DNA of 64,000 bases from Algoriphagus lutimaris (GTDB lineage: Bacteria; Bacteroidota; Bacteroidia; Cytophagales; Cyclobacteriaceae), in assembly GCF_017051705.1 (NCBI RefSeq), contig NZ_JAFIDJ010000002.1, forward strand, positions 516,384 through 580,383, read 5' to 3'. Both the position numbers and the translations under genes were made by a program. This document shows positions 9,826 through 19,342 of this stretch, piece after piece. The first letter of the stretch is position 1; each line of letters starts with the position of its first letter. The notes beneath the pieces were generated by a model. It ran no database searches, was not told the DNA's origin, and saw only the letters and a program-made list of their open reading frames with translations.

Positions 9826-10161
9826 GCCACTTGCCCTGAAAGGACTTAAAATATGGTTTGGGAGTCGGTTTGGTAAATGTAAAAGTAGTTGCAATAGACC
9901 AGGATTAAAGTGGGTTAAAATTTATATACCGACTAAAGGATAGGTAATTGAAACTTGATATCTTTCTATTAACTCTTATTTCACATTGAAATATTTGCAG
10001 TTTAAAATTTAACTTTTCTAATAAAAACGATTAACTTTTAAGTCTAGTAACTCTAATTTTTAACGTTGTTTGAGCTAACCCAGTTTGCACTTTACTCCTC
10101 AAGCAAACTATCTGCGATTCAACTAGTGCTTTTTTTCAATTGACCAATACAAAAAATACTT
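9826..10161. other. AT-rich intergenic region, 336 bases
   Basis: No coding frame, RNA fold or convincing repeat was seen. The region is AT-rich and should contain the promoter of the downstream methyltransferase gene, but I could not pick out a confident -33/-7 pair of the Bacteroidota type. Confidence 0.5.
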
Positions 10162-11202
10162 ATGGAAACATCATCAAACCATCCCACTCCTGAAAACATA
10201 TTAAAAATCGGATCTGGGTTTATGGCTTGCAAAGCCTTACTTACCGCAGTAAAATTCCAGCTTTTCACCAAATTAGCTGCGCATCCCGACCAAACGGCCT
10301 TGGGATTGAAAAAGCAGTTGGACTTAAAATGTTCGGATCGGCATTTTTATGATTTCATGGATGCATTGACCGGTCTGGGCTTCCTTCAAAGAACCGGTCT
10401 ATTGGAAAATGCCTTATACGCTAATAGTGCTGACACTGAAGTCTTTCTAGATAAAAATAAACCCACCTATATCGGGGGTATCCTGGAAATGATGGATGAA
10501 AGATTATATGGATTCTGGGACAATTTGGATGAAGGGTTAAAATCTGGTAAACCTCAAAATGAAGCTGTCCATGGGGTCAATATTTTTGAGGAGATCTACC
10601 AAGATCCTTTCCTTTTGGAAAATTTTGTGAACGGAATGACAGGGGTGCAACTCGGTAATTTCATGGCATTTGCGAAGCAATTTGACTTCTCAAATATAAA
10701 AACATTGACAGATGCCGGAGGATCTGCTGGATACCTATCCTTATTAGTAGCCCAAGAAAACCCCCATATGACCTGTACCAGTTTTGACCTCCCTCCAGTG
10801 GGCCCCATTGCTAAGTCCACCATCAAAAAATTCCATTTAGAGGATCGGGTAAAAAGTATGGATGGAAACTTTTTTGAAGACCCTATCCCCAGTGCTGATA
10901 TGATTGTAATGGGAAATATTCTCCATGATTGGAATGAAGAAGAAAAAATAAGTCTCATGAAAAAAGCTTATGAATCCTTGCCCGAGGGAGGTGTATTTGT
11001 TGCTATCGAAAACATCATCGATCAAGAGAGAAAGCAAAATGTCTTTGGACTATTGATGAGTTTAAACATGCTGATCGAAACAGAAGGAGGTTTTGATTAT
11101 ACTTTTACCGATTTCTGTAATTGGGGTGAAAAAGCTGGATTCAAATCATTCAATTTGATGCCATTGGCAGGACCCGCAAGTGCAGCAATCGCTTACAAAT
11201 AA
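10162..11202 (+). CDS. SAM-dependent O-methyltransferase (acetylserotonin/caffeate OMT-like)
   Basis: A 346-residue methyltransferase of the O-methyltransferase family 2 fold. An N-terminal winged-helix dimerisation region (residues 1-90) is followed by the SAM motif I, LTDAGGSAGYLSLLV, around residues 180-195. Motif VLHDWNEEE is present as GNILHDWNEEE, whose His is the general base in plant-type OMTs. The family methylates hydroxyl groups of small aromatic or polyene substrates; the substrate here is unknown. It stands alone, flanked by a long upstream spacer and a strong terminator. Confidence 0.85.
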   Translation: METSSNHPTPENILKIGSGFMACKALLTAVKFQLFTKLAAHPDQTALGLKKQLDLKCSDRHFYDFMDALTGLGFLQRTGLLENALYANSADTEVFLDKNKPTYIGGILEMMDERLYGFWDNLDEGLKSGKPQNEAVHGVNIFEEIYQDPFLLENFVNGMTGVQLGNFMAFAKQFDFSNIKTLTDAGGSAGYLSLLVAQENPHMTCTSFDLPPVGPIAKSTIKKFHLEDRVKSMDGNFFEDPIPSADMIVMGNILHDWNEEEKISLMKKAYESLPEGGVFVAIENIIDQERKQNVFGLLMSLNMLIETEGGFDYTFTDFCNWGEKAGFKSFNLMPLAGPASAAIAYK

Positions 11203-11208
11203 TAATTA

Positions 11209-11266
11209 GCCAGTTCAAATGATATAGAATCATGATTTAACTAATTCTATCTTAAATTGAACTGGC
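11209..11266 (+). terminator. Strong stem-loop terminator after the methyltransferase gene
   Basis: A 10-base perfect inverted repeat, GCCAGTTCAA at 11209-11218 with TTGAACTGGC at 11257-11266, encloses a second inverted repeat, ATAGAAT at 11224-11230 with ATTCTAT at 11244-11250. A CCCTTTATT run follows. It starts seven bases after the stop codon. Confidence 0.75.
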
Positions 11267-11438
11267 CCTTTATTACCTCTATCAAATTTATATTATTAGT
11301 ATATGAATTGCATTTTTTAGTATATTAAAGATTCCTAGAAGTTTTTCTTTTTTGGAATACCATAGTGCTTTTTAAAACTAGACCAAAAATTCTGTTCAAT
11401 CCGAAAAAAACGGATACGTCATTTTAATTCTCTTTCAG

Positions 11439-12203
11439 ATGAAAGCCAAAGAGTCTATTAGTACGATATACCCAAATATGGGGTATTGGTTGATGCTATT
11501 TATTTTCGCCACTTTCGCAGGGTTTTATGTTACCTATTTTTCAAAGCTTACCTATACCTTCCCTGGAATAGTTCATATTCATTTTGCTTTTATGGGCACT
11601 TGGATGGCTATGGCCATTGTCCAACCCTTACTCATCAAATACAAAAAGATTTCTTTACACCGTAAAGTAGGAAGGTTAAGCTATGTGGTATTGCCTCTCG
11701 TGATTATCACCTCCTTACTCATGATCAGGCATAGTTATCAAACCCAATTGAGCCTAATGACTGAAAATATAGCTACAGGCATGGAGTCAATGTCATTGGA
11801 GCAGGGTTTAATTCTACTGGGTTCCTATCAAGCTCTACCTATTGTTTACTTGATCTGGTTGGCCATTTTCTTTACGCTGGCTATTTACAATAAGAAAAGC
11901 CCAAGCGTACACGCTAGATATATGATCGCAGCGGTACTCACCTTCATAGGCCCCACCTTTGATCGCATACTATTTTACTTATTTGACATGCCATTTATCC
12001 TACCCGGCATTCCTGCTGAATATGCTTCTTTCTTTTTAATTGATTTGATTCTTTGCTTCCTAATTATCAAGGATGTCCAAAAAGAAAAGAACTATATGCC
12101 TGTAGCCTTTTCCTTGGTGATTTACATTTTGTTTCAGGTGCTTTATACGCTGGTGCCAAAGACAGAGCCATTCTCCAACCTAGTCAACTTCTTATTAAGT
12201 TAA
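11439..12203 (+). CDS. Seven-transmembrane protein of unknown function
   Basis: A 254-residue polytopic membrane protein with about seven hydrophobic segments (near residues 14-35, 43-66, 80-95, 122-148, 162-185, 192-208 and 217-238). His residues in the second segment (IVHIHFAFMGTW) and a charged HRKVGRLSY loop resemble DUF2306-like heme- or quinone-associated membrane proteins, but I cannot assign a family with confidence. Its stop is 11 bases before the start of the dioxygenase-like gene, so the two probably share a transcript. Confidence 0.7.
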   Translation: MKAKESISTIYPNMGYWLMLFIFATFAGFYVTYFSKLTYTFPGIVHIHFAFMGTWMAMAIVQPLLIKYKKISLHRKVGRLSYVVLPLVIITSLLMIRHSYQTQLSLMTENIATGMESMSLEQGLILLGSYQALPIVYLIWLAIFFTLAIYNKKSPSVHARYMIAAVLTFIGPTFDRILFYLFDMPFILPGIPAEYASFFLIDLILCFLIIKDVQKEKNYMPVAFSLVIYILFQVLYTLVPKTEPFSNLVNFLLS

Positions 12204-12214
12204 ACCCAAGTAAA

Positions 12215-13093
12215 ATGAAACGAAGAAAATTTATTGAAGCCTCTGCCCTTAGTGCAGTTGCTATTAGCTCTTTTGGATTTATTCGATTTGACGGTAAAAA
12301 ATATGTGGGAGATTGTGAAACCACCACAGATATTTTAGGTCCCTACTACAGACCTGACAGCCCTATGAGGAGTAATTTGAATATCTCGGGAAGCAAAGGA
12401 AAACCCATCCATTTGACAGGATATATCTTAAATGAGGACTGTAGCACCCCCTATGCCAATGCAAAAGTAGAACTCTGGCATTGCGATCATGAAGGAGTTT
12501 ATGATAATACCACTCCTGCCTATAATTACCGTGGAACTGTGATGACGGATTCCAAAGGTCAATATGCTTTCGACACCATATTGCCTGTTCCCTATGATGC
12601 CGGAGGAGGATTGATCAGGCCTGCACATTACCATTTAATGGTTACAGCAGCGGGATACCAAACGCTGGTGACCCAACTGTATTTTTCAGGAGATGAAAAC
12701 ATCAAAAAAGATCCATGGGCATCTAATGAAGCTGCAAAAAAAAGAGTTTTGGAAATTTCATCTGATGGCAGTAACGGAAACATAGTAACCTATCATGTAG
12801 GGCTTTCCAAAAAATTAAATGTGGAAGAGGCGTCCTTGGAAAAACTTACAGGAACGTATAAGTCTGAAAATGGGGATGATTCACTGGAGCTCTTCCAAAA
12901 GGAAGGAAGGCTTTGGCAAAAAAATGAGGTCTTTGGAATTGTTTACGATTACTTAGGGAATAATACGTTCGAATTCCCTGGCTTACACGATGGATCTTAT
13001 AGAAGATTAATATTTCAGAATGGAATCTTGAAGCAGGAAATGTTTCAACCTGGATCAGAAGTAATTTCACGATCTTTCACCAAAATTTCTTAA
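12215..13093 (+). CDS. Intradiol ring-cleavage dioxygenase-like protein with extra C-terminal domain
   Basis: A 292-residue protein of the protocatechuate 3,4-dioxygenase fold. The chosen start gives MKRRKFIEASALSAVAISSF, a twin-arginine-like signal; the longer frame upstream runs inside the preceding gene. The four Fe(III) ligands expected for the family are visible: Tyr in GPYYRPDSP, Tyr in YNYRGTVMTDSKG, and two His in RPAHYH. Family members open catechol rings. After about residue 200 comes an extra module of about 90 residues (LTGTYKSENGDDSLELF...FEFPGL) that looks like a small beta-rich domain. The substrate and whether it acts in the periplasm are inferences. Confidence 0.82.
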   Translation: MKRRKFIEASALSAVAISSFGFIRFDGKKYVGDCETTTDILGPYYRPDSPMRSNLNISGSKGKPIHLTGYILNEDCSTPYANAKVELWHCDHEGVYDNTTPAYNYRGTVMTDSKGQYAFDTILPVPYDAGGGLIRPAHYHLMVTAAGYQTLVTQLYFSGDENIKKDPWASNEAAKKRVLEISSDGSNGNIVTYHVGLSKKLNVEEASLEKLTGTYKSENGDDSLELFQKEGRLWQKNEVFGIVYDYLGNNTFEFPGLHDGSYRRLIFQNGILKQEMFQPGSEVISRSFTKIS

Positions 13094-13110
13094 AGCAACC
13101 AATTTATTAA

Positions 13111-14181
13111 ATGAAAAAATCACTTCTTCTTTTGGTCATTCTGGCAGTTACTGGTTTGGGACTGAGAGCTCAAACTTCCAAAAAACTTATCTATACTACA
13201 CAAGACTTTCTTAGCTCCTTAGATCCAGATCAAAAAAGCCAAGTTATGTTCACTATGGAAGATTCCATGAGAACCAAATGGACCAATCTTCCTTTGGGTC
13301 TAGCCCCTCGGACAGGCCTTCGCTACGGAGATTTTACAGAAGAATCGAAAATCAAGTTCCATAAGGTATTGAGTGCCATTTTTAGCTCTCAAGGGTATCT
13401 GAAAACCTTCAGCATTATGCAGGTGGATGATATATTGCATGAATTGTTTGAGATCCAATACAAAGAGGGAAAGATTCCTGAAAATACCATCCAAATGATC
13501 AGGGGGCTCAATTGGGATTATGGGAATTACTTTGCGGCAGTGTGGGGCGAACCCAAAGCAGAAGGTACTTGGGGGTTAAAATTTGAAGGACATCATATTT
13601 CCATCAACCTAACCATGGTGGATTCAGAATATTCCTTGACTCCCTTGTTTCTTGGATCAGATCCAGCAGTAGTGGAACAAACCCAATATGCTGGACTAAG
13701 ACCTTTGAGTAAAGAAGAAGATTATGGGTTTTGGTTTGTAAACCTGCTTAGTGATGAGCAAAAAGCCAAAGCTGTATTTGAGGACAAGGTCCCTGGAGAT
13801 ATCATTACCAGTCCAGACCGACCTCAATGGATCTCTGAGTATAGAGGTATCAAAGGATCTGAACTGAATCCCGAGCAGCAAAAAATATTACACTATCTGA
13901 TCGAGGAATATATCGGAAATCTTGAAACTCAAAAAGCAGAGGAATACATGGCTATTCTTCATGAAGGAGGATTGGACCAAGTCTATTTCTCTTGGATCGG
14001 TAGTTTAGAACCCATGAAACCACATTATTACCTCATCCATAGTCCAGATTTTATCATTGAATATGACAATGTCGGATTCTTGGATAATGCCAACCACATC
14101 CATTCTATCCTCAGACAAAACAACAACGACTTCGGTGCTGATCTTTTGAGAAAACATCGAATGGACCACAATCACAATTAA
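13111..14181 (+). CDS. DUF3500 family exported protein
   Basis: A 356-residue protein with a signal peptide (residues 1-20, ending GLRA before QT). The body matches DUF3500 as I know it: LNWDYGNYFAAVWGEP, TWGLKFEGHHISINLT, and the C-terminal YSWIGSLEP/PHYYLIHSPDFIIEYDN region, rich in conserved His, Tyr and Trp. No biochemical role is established to my knowledge. It follows the dioxygenase-like gene by 17 bases, which suggests co-transcription. The tail ends in a His-rich HRMDHNHN, possibly metal binding. Confidence 0.8.
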   Translation: MKKSLLLLVILAVTGLGLRAQTSKKLIYTTQDFLSSLDPDQKSQVMFTMEDSMRTKWTNLPLGLAPRTGLRYGDFTEESKIKFHKVLSAIFSSQGYLKTFSIMQVDDILHELFEIQYKEGKIPENTIQMIRGLNWDYGNYFAAVWGEPKAEGTWGLKFEGHHISINLTMVDSEYSLTPLFLGSDPAVVEQTQYAGLRPLSKEEDYGFWFVNLLSDEQKAKAVFEDKVPGDIITSPDRPQWISEYRGIKGSELNPEQQKILHYLIEEYIGNLETQKAEEYMAILHEGGLDQVYFSWIGSLEPMKPHYYLIHSPDFIIEYDNVGFLDNANHIHSILRQNNNDFGADLLRKHRMDHNHN

Positions 14182-14229
14182 TACCAATAGCCAAAAAGTT
14201 CTTTTTACCCATGTATCATTTTATCACCT

Positions 14230-15562
14230 ATGCTAGATCAAACTTCACCAAAAATTGCTGCTACCCTAGGGATGGAGCGCATTCAGTCTCTCGATGTCAT
14301 GAGAGGCTTTGTTTTATTTGGTATTCTATTAATGAATATCAACGGATTTGGATTAGCCAAAGCCTATAAAGACCCAACAGTGGCTGGTGGGTATACCGGT
14401 TATAATCTGTACACTTGGATCACCACCAATCTGTTTTTTGAAGGCACCATGCGAGCCTTGTTCTCTCTCTTATTTGGAGTAGGGATGTTTATTTTTTTGG
14501 ACAGACTTTTAAAAAAGGATGCGGGGTATAAAAGCCGCAGATATTTACTTTAGAAGGCTGATGTACCTATTGGTTTTTGGTCTTATCCATGGATACCTCT
14601 TGCTTTGGGTGGGTGAGATCCTTTATCAATATGCCTTGATGGGTTTCTTGGTTTATTCATTTAGACAAATGGCCCCCAAACGTTTGATCGCAGTGGCTAT
14701 TTTATTGATTTCCATCGGCACTTTTTGGAATTATATGGATTATAAAGACACCAAGAAGTTTGTTGCAAATGTGGAAGAAGCTGCTGTTTACAAAGTGGAA
14801 GGAAAAGAATTGACCAAGGAATTAAAAGGGGCTTCAGAACGATGGGAAAAGAGAGAAGAAGACCGCTCTCCAAAAGCTATTGCAGAGTATAATGCGGAAA
14901 TGCATAAGGGATATTTTAGCGTAGTTGCTTTCCTTGCCCCTATCAACTTTGAATTTGACACTATCTGGCCTTATCGGGGTGATGTTTGGGATGTCCTAAG
15001 CATGATGCTCATTGGGATTGCCCTTTTTCGATGGAAAATACTTTCTGGCGAAAAGTCTTTCAGTTTTTATGGATCCATGGCCCTCATAGGCTATGCCTTG
15101 GGCCTTGCTATCAATTATTATGAAGTAAAAACCGTTTTGGATGCTGAATTCTCCTTATTGGCCTTTTCAAAATCTAATATCACCTATTATTGGGGAAGAC
15201 TGTTTATCTCATTTGGGCATGTAGGTGCTATTATGATATTCTGTAAATCAGGAATTCTTTCAGGTTTTCAACAAAGTATGGCAGCTGTAGGAAAAATGGC
15301 ATTAACCAATTACATGATGCATTCTGTTATCTGCATGTTCATTTTTACCGGAGTAGGTTTTGGAATGTTCGGTAAGCTCCAACGATATGAATTACTTTAT
15401 GTGGTTTTCAGTATCTGGATTTTTCAGTTAATCCTAAGTCCAATTTGGCTCAAGTATTTTTATTTTGGACCTATGGAGTGGCTTTGGAGAAGCTTGAGTT
15501 ATCAAAAAAGACAACTCTTTAAACGACCAAAAATAAGCCCACCTTCATTGGCAGTACAATAA
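14230..15562 (+). pseudogene. DUF418 membrane protein, split by a one-base frameshift
   Basis: Two overlapping frames (14230-14553 and 14519-15562) together encode one DUF418-type polytopic membrane protein of about 440 residues. The first half has RIQSLDVMRGFVLFGILLMN and FSLLFGVGMFIF; the second has IKAADIYFRRL, LFGLIHGYLLLW and the C-terminal ALTNYMMHS. Removing one G from the GGGG run at 14523-14526 joins DAG to IKAADIYFRRL exactly as in the family, so the gene carries a single-base insertion (or the assembly does). As written, the first product would end at codon 108. DUF418 proteins are probable transporters of unknown substrate. Confidence 0.85.
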
Positions 15563-15765
15563 AAGCCTAACGGTTGAAGAAAAACATTGGTGATTTCGGA
15601 GCAAACATTCTTAGAAAACAGCCAATGGATCATGAACACTGAATATCCTATTCAGATGTAACTTATTATGGAATTCAGCTTAGACTATGGAAAAAAAATA
15701 TAAATTATTGAATCTTAAATATTTAACCTCTAATCTTATGGATTGGGAATGAGATTTTTTTGGCT

Positions 15766-17685
15766 ATGGCAAAATTTCAGTTTTTATTTATTCTACTTTT
15801 CATCCTCTCTTTTTCTCTGAAAGGTCAGAACTTAGATAGCCTCCTTTCAAAGGCTTATTCCTATTATTCAGATTACAACTATGAGGAGTCCATACGATTT
15901 GCGGATGAAGCGATTCTTCTCGCCAAAAATGAAGGAAATGAGCCTGGCTTGCTTATCGGTGAGTTTTATAAAGCGCTGAGCGTTCAAGAACGGGATCCTA
16001 CTCAATCCGATACAGAATTAATCGAGCACATGATTATCCAAATGGATAGTTTAGGTTTGAAGTTAGAGCAAGCAAGAGCCCATAACTTTCTGGCTAACAC
16101 CTATGCCCGCTTCGGGGATATAGAAAAAGCGGTTGAAAATCATCAAGCCACCATGGACATATATGAGTCCACAGGCAATTTAACTGGAGTGTCTTCTTCC
16201 CATTCGAATCTCAGTTTGCTTTATTACGATCAACATGATTACGAGGAGGCGTTTTATCATGCTAGAAAGGCGTTGGAAATGGATATCTCCTTAGGAAATC
16301 CAGAAAACATTCAAAGTAGCTATAACAATCTAGCCATCATATTTGAACACACAGGCCCGCTTGATTCTGCTATTTATTACCATAAATTCTCTTTAGAATA
16401 TGCAAAAGAGGATGAAAACCCCTATTCCATAGGTTTAGCCCTCAGTAATTTGGGTAATAATTATGCCAACAAAGGAGACCTAAAGCTAGCCGAAGAAACT
16501 TTACTTGAGGCACTCCGAATTCGAGATTCTTTAGGCTATTCTCGCGGCCTTGCTTATACTCATAACCGACTTGCCAATCTTTATCAAAAAACTGATCAGT
16601 TGTCAAAAGCTAAATACCATGCTGATAAATCATTGGAACATGCCCAGAAAGCAAGAGAAGTAAAAGTACTTCGAATGGCTTATGAACGACTTCAAGAGGT
16701 AGCAGAAAAAATGGGGGATTATCGTGCTGAATTAGCTTATTTAAAGGAGGCAACCTTACTTAAGGATAGTATCTTGAATGAATCGAACACAAAAAGTATC
16801 ACCCAAATGATGCTTAACTATGAATTCGAGAAAAAACAGATTCTAGATAGTATCAAAAATGAGCAGGAAAAGCGAGAGCGGGACTTGATTTTCAACGAAC
16901 GTCTCGAATTAGAGAGAAGCCGTAAGATCATTTTCATGATTTCCGGATTATTCCTGTTCCTACTCGTTGTTGGACTTTTTCTTCGATATCAATTCATTAA
17001 AAAATCAAAAGAAGTTCTTACAAAAGAGAAGGATCGATCAGATAAACTTTTGCTAAACATTCTACCTTCAGAAGTGGCAGAGGAACTAAAAGCAACAGGA
17101 AGTTCGGATGCCCGAGACTTTGATCAAGTCACTGTCATTTTCACAGATTTTGCCGACTTCACTAAAAAAGCCCAACATCTCAGCGCAAAAGAACTTGTCA
17201 AAGAATTGAATATTTGCTTTAAAACATTTGATGAGATCATTGTAAACCTAGGTTTAGAAAAAATCAAAACTATCGGGGATGCCTACATGGCAGCTGGGGG
17301 ACTCAATTCCAAAGCTGGAGTTAAAGAAGTTGCCTTAGCGGCAATTCAGATGAAGAAATTTATTGATGAGCGAAATGCCGACCCAAATATTCCCAAAAAA
17401 ATCAAATTCGATATGCGTTGTGGAATCAATACGGGGCCAGTTGTAGCAGGAATAGTAGGGATCAAGAAGTTCCAATATGATATCTGGGGTGATACGGTAA
17501 ATACTGCTCAAAGAATGGAGGCAAATTGCGAAATAAACCGAATAAATATTTCTGAAAACACCTATTTATTACTGAAAGAGGATCCGCATTTCACCTTTAC
17601 CGAAAGAGGAATCCTACCTGTAAAAGGAAAAGGTGAAATGAAAATGTGGTATTTAGAATCTTATGAAAAGAAAATTGATGAATAG
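15766..17685 (+). CDS. TPR-domain adenylate cyclase (class III), membrane anchored
   Basis: A 639-residue protein: signal peptide (to about residue 20), tetratricopeptide repeats (about residues 30-330, with pairs such as YNNLAIIFEHTGPLDSAI and ALSNLGNNYANKGDLKLAEE), a coiled linker, one transmembrane helix (IIFMISGLFLFLLVVGLF), then a cyclase catalytic domain (about 440-635). Metal-binding Asp residues are in VIFTDFADF and KTIGDAY. The adenine-selecting Lys (KTIGD) and Asp (YDIWGDTVNTAQRM) and the transition-state Asn/Arg are all present, which indicates cAMP rather than cGMP. The TPR part would sit in the periplasm as sensor. The ATG at 15766 is preferred over an upstream TTG. Confidence 0.92.
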   Translation: MAKFQFLFILLFILSFSLKGQNLDSLLSKAYSYYSDYNYEESIRFADEAILLAKNEGNEPGLLIGEFYKALSVQERDPTQSDTELIEHMIIQMDSLGLKLEQARAHNFLANTYARFGDIEKAVENHQATMDIYESTGNLTGVSSSHSNLSLLYYDQHDYEEAFYHARKALEMDISLGNPENIQSSYNNLAIIFEHTGPLDSAIYYHKFSLEYAKEDENPYSIGLALSNLGNNYANKGDLKLAEETLLEALRIRDSLGYSRGLAYTHNRLANLYQKTDQLSKAKYHADKSLEHAQKAREVKVLRMAYERLQEVAEKMGDYRAELAYLKEATLLKDSILNESNTKSITQMMLNYEFEKKQILDSIKNEQEKRERDLIFNERLELERSRKIIFMISGLFLFLLVVGLFLRYQFIKKSKEVLTKEKDRSDKLLLNILPSEVAEELKATGSSDARDFDQVTVIFTDFADFTKKAQHLSAKELVKELNICFKTFDEIIVNLGLEKIKTIGDAYMAAGGLNSKAGVKEVALAAIQMKKFIDERNADPNIPKKIKFDMRCGINTGPVVAGIVGIKKFQYDIWGDTVNTAQRMEANCEINRINISENTYLLLKEDPHFTFTERGILPVKGKGEMKMWYLESYEKKIDE

Positions 17686-19324
17686 AAAAAATCTTGGGCT
17701 AGTAATTCTTGTTAGTTTATGGTTCTTCGGCTGTACCAATAACCAACTAGATGACGGATCAGAAGATTCTCGCCCTAATATTTTATTAATTGTAGCGGAC
17801 GATTTAGGCTACGCAGATATGGGGGCCTATGGTGGAGATATTGAAACACCTAATCTTGATGCATTGGCTGCCAGTGGAATCCGGTTTAGCCGGTTTCACA
17901 CTGCTCCTCTTTGTGCAGTGACCCGAGCTATGTTATTATCAGGCAATAATAACCATATTGCTGGTATGGGAGTACAAGGTTTACAAACTCAAATTCCAGG
18001 TTACGAAGGTCATTTAACAGATAGAATCATACCCTTGCCAGCCTTGCTTCAATCTGCAGGATACCATACCTATATGGCAGGTAAATGGCATCTAGGAGAC
18101 CGGTTGGAAGATGGCCCTATGGCTAAAGGTTTTGAGCATTCCTTTTCGATCAACGGGGAAGGGGCAGCAAATCATTATAGTAATTTGGGCATCTTCTCAG
18201 AATCTGCAATTACAGGCTATACCGAAGATGGAGAAAAAGCTGACTGGAAGGAAGGAGATTATTCCACCGATTTTTATACAGACAAACTTATTTCATACAT
18301 TGATCGACACAGGGAAGATGGAAAGCCTTTTTTCACTTTTGCAGCATACACCTCACCACATTGGCCATTACAAGTGGATGAAAAATACTGGAAGAAATAT
18401 GAAGGACGCTATGATGATGGGTATGAATCCTTAAAAGAAAAACGATTTGAAAGCCTTAAGAAAGCTGGAATGATTCCTCAAGATGCCGTACTTCCAAAAA
18501 CCCATCCCAGTGTTAAGGCTTGGGATTCTCTTTCTCCAGAAGAGCAAAAAAAGGAGGTCCGAAAGATGGAATTATATGCTGGCATGGTAGATAACCTGGA
18601 TTACAACATTGGAAGATTGATTAATCATCTAAAGGAAACAGGACAATACGAGAACACGCTGATAGTATTTATGTCAGACAATGGCGCTGCTGCGGAGGAT
18701 TTTTATTACCATGAGAGCTTGGGACCTTTCATTAAAGAACACTATTCTGATGAATATTCCGAAATGGGAAAAGTAAACTCTTTTATTTCCTATGGAGCTC
18801 AATGGGCTGAAGCAGGATCCTCACCTTTCAAATATTTTAAAGGCTATACCACAGAAGGGGGTATCAACACTCCAATGATCGTTGCGGGACCAGGAGTAGA
18901 AAATAATGGAAAAATCAATGACTCATTCCTGACTTTAATGGATTTTGCACCTACCTTCTATGAGTTGGCCAATGTACAATACCCAAATGAATGGAAAGGA
19001 AAAGTAGTAAAGCCCTTACTTGGCAAATCAATTCTACCTTTACTCTCAGGAAAATCAACTACAGTACACGATTCTACCTTTGTCTTTGGATTGGAGCTTG
19101 AAGGTTATTCTATGATCAGAAAAGGAGATTGGAAAATTGTGAATATTGATTGGCCATTTCTTTTGGAAAATTTCCAGTTGATGAATCTCCAAACTGATCT
19201 CGCAGAGCAGCAAGATTTGAAGGAAATCTACCCAGAAAAATACCAAGAAATGCTGGCCGAGTGGGAACGCTTTTCCAAAGAAGTTGGAGTCGTTTACCCC
19301 ACTCCAAGTCCAGAATCAAATTAA
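17678..19324 (+). CDS. Arylsulfatase-family lipoprotein with altered active-site motif
   Basis: A 548-residue alkaline-phosphatase-superfamily sulfatase. The N-terminus has a lipobox (LVSLWFFGC), so it is probably anchored in a membrane facing the periplasm. Metal ligands appear in LLIVADDLGYADMG and FMSDNGAAAE; the KWHLGD motif is intact. The formylglycine site is Cys79 in LCAVTRAMLLSG: the usual C-x-P/A-x-R has Val in place of Pro. Whether it is still matured by the formylglycine enzyme is open. The start at 17678 overlaps the cyclase gene by eight bases; ATG 17663 is an alternative. Substrate unknown. Confidence 0.87.
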   Translation: MNRKNLGLVILVSLWFFGCTNNQLDDGSEDSRPNILLIVADDLGYADMGAYGGDIETPNLDALAASGIRFSRFHTAPLCAVTRAMLLSGNNNHIAGMGVQGLQTQIPGYEGHLTDRIIPLPALLQSAGYHTYMAGKWHLGDRLEDGPMAKGFEHSFSINGEGAANHYSNLGIFSESAITGYTEDGEKADWKEGDYSTDFYTDKLISYIDRHREDGKPFFTFAAYTSPHWPLQVDEKYWKKYEGRYDDGYESLKEKRFESLKKAGMIPQDAVLPKTHPSVKAWDSLSPEEQKKEVRKMELYAGMVDNLDYNIGRLINHLKETGQYENTLIVFMSDNGAAAEDFYYHESLGPFIKEHYSDEYSEMGKVNSFISYGAQWAEAGSSPFKYFKGYTTEGGINTPMIVAGPGVENNGKINDSFLTLMDFAPTFYELANVQYPNEWKGKVVKPLLGKSILPLLSGKSTTVHDSTFVFGLELEGYSMIRKGDWKIVNIDWPFLLENFQLMNLQTDLAEQQDLKEIYPEKYQEMLAEWERFSKEVGVVYPTPSPESN

Positions 19325-19342
19325 ACCACCAGTATATTTTAC

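Noticed and set aside
12053-12214. N-terminal extension of the dioxygenase-like protein by 54 codons
   Set aside because: The extension overlaps the end of the preceding membrane protein gene in another frame and would bury the signal peptide; the ATG at 12215 gives a family-like start.
14519-14553. Programmed +1 frameshift in the DUF418 gene
   Set aside because: No slippery codon, rare-codon pause or stimulatory structure is evident, and DUF418 genes are normally one frame. A plain one-base insertion fits exactly.
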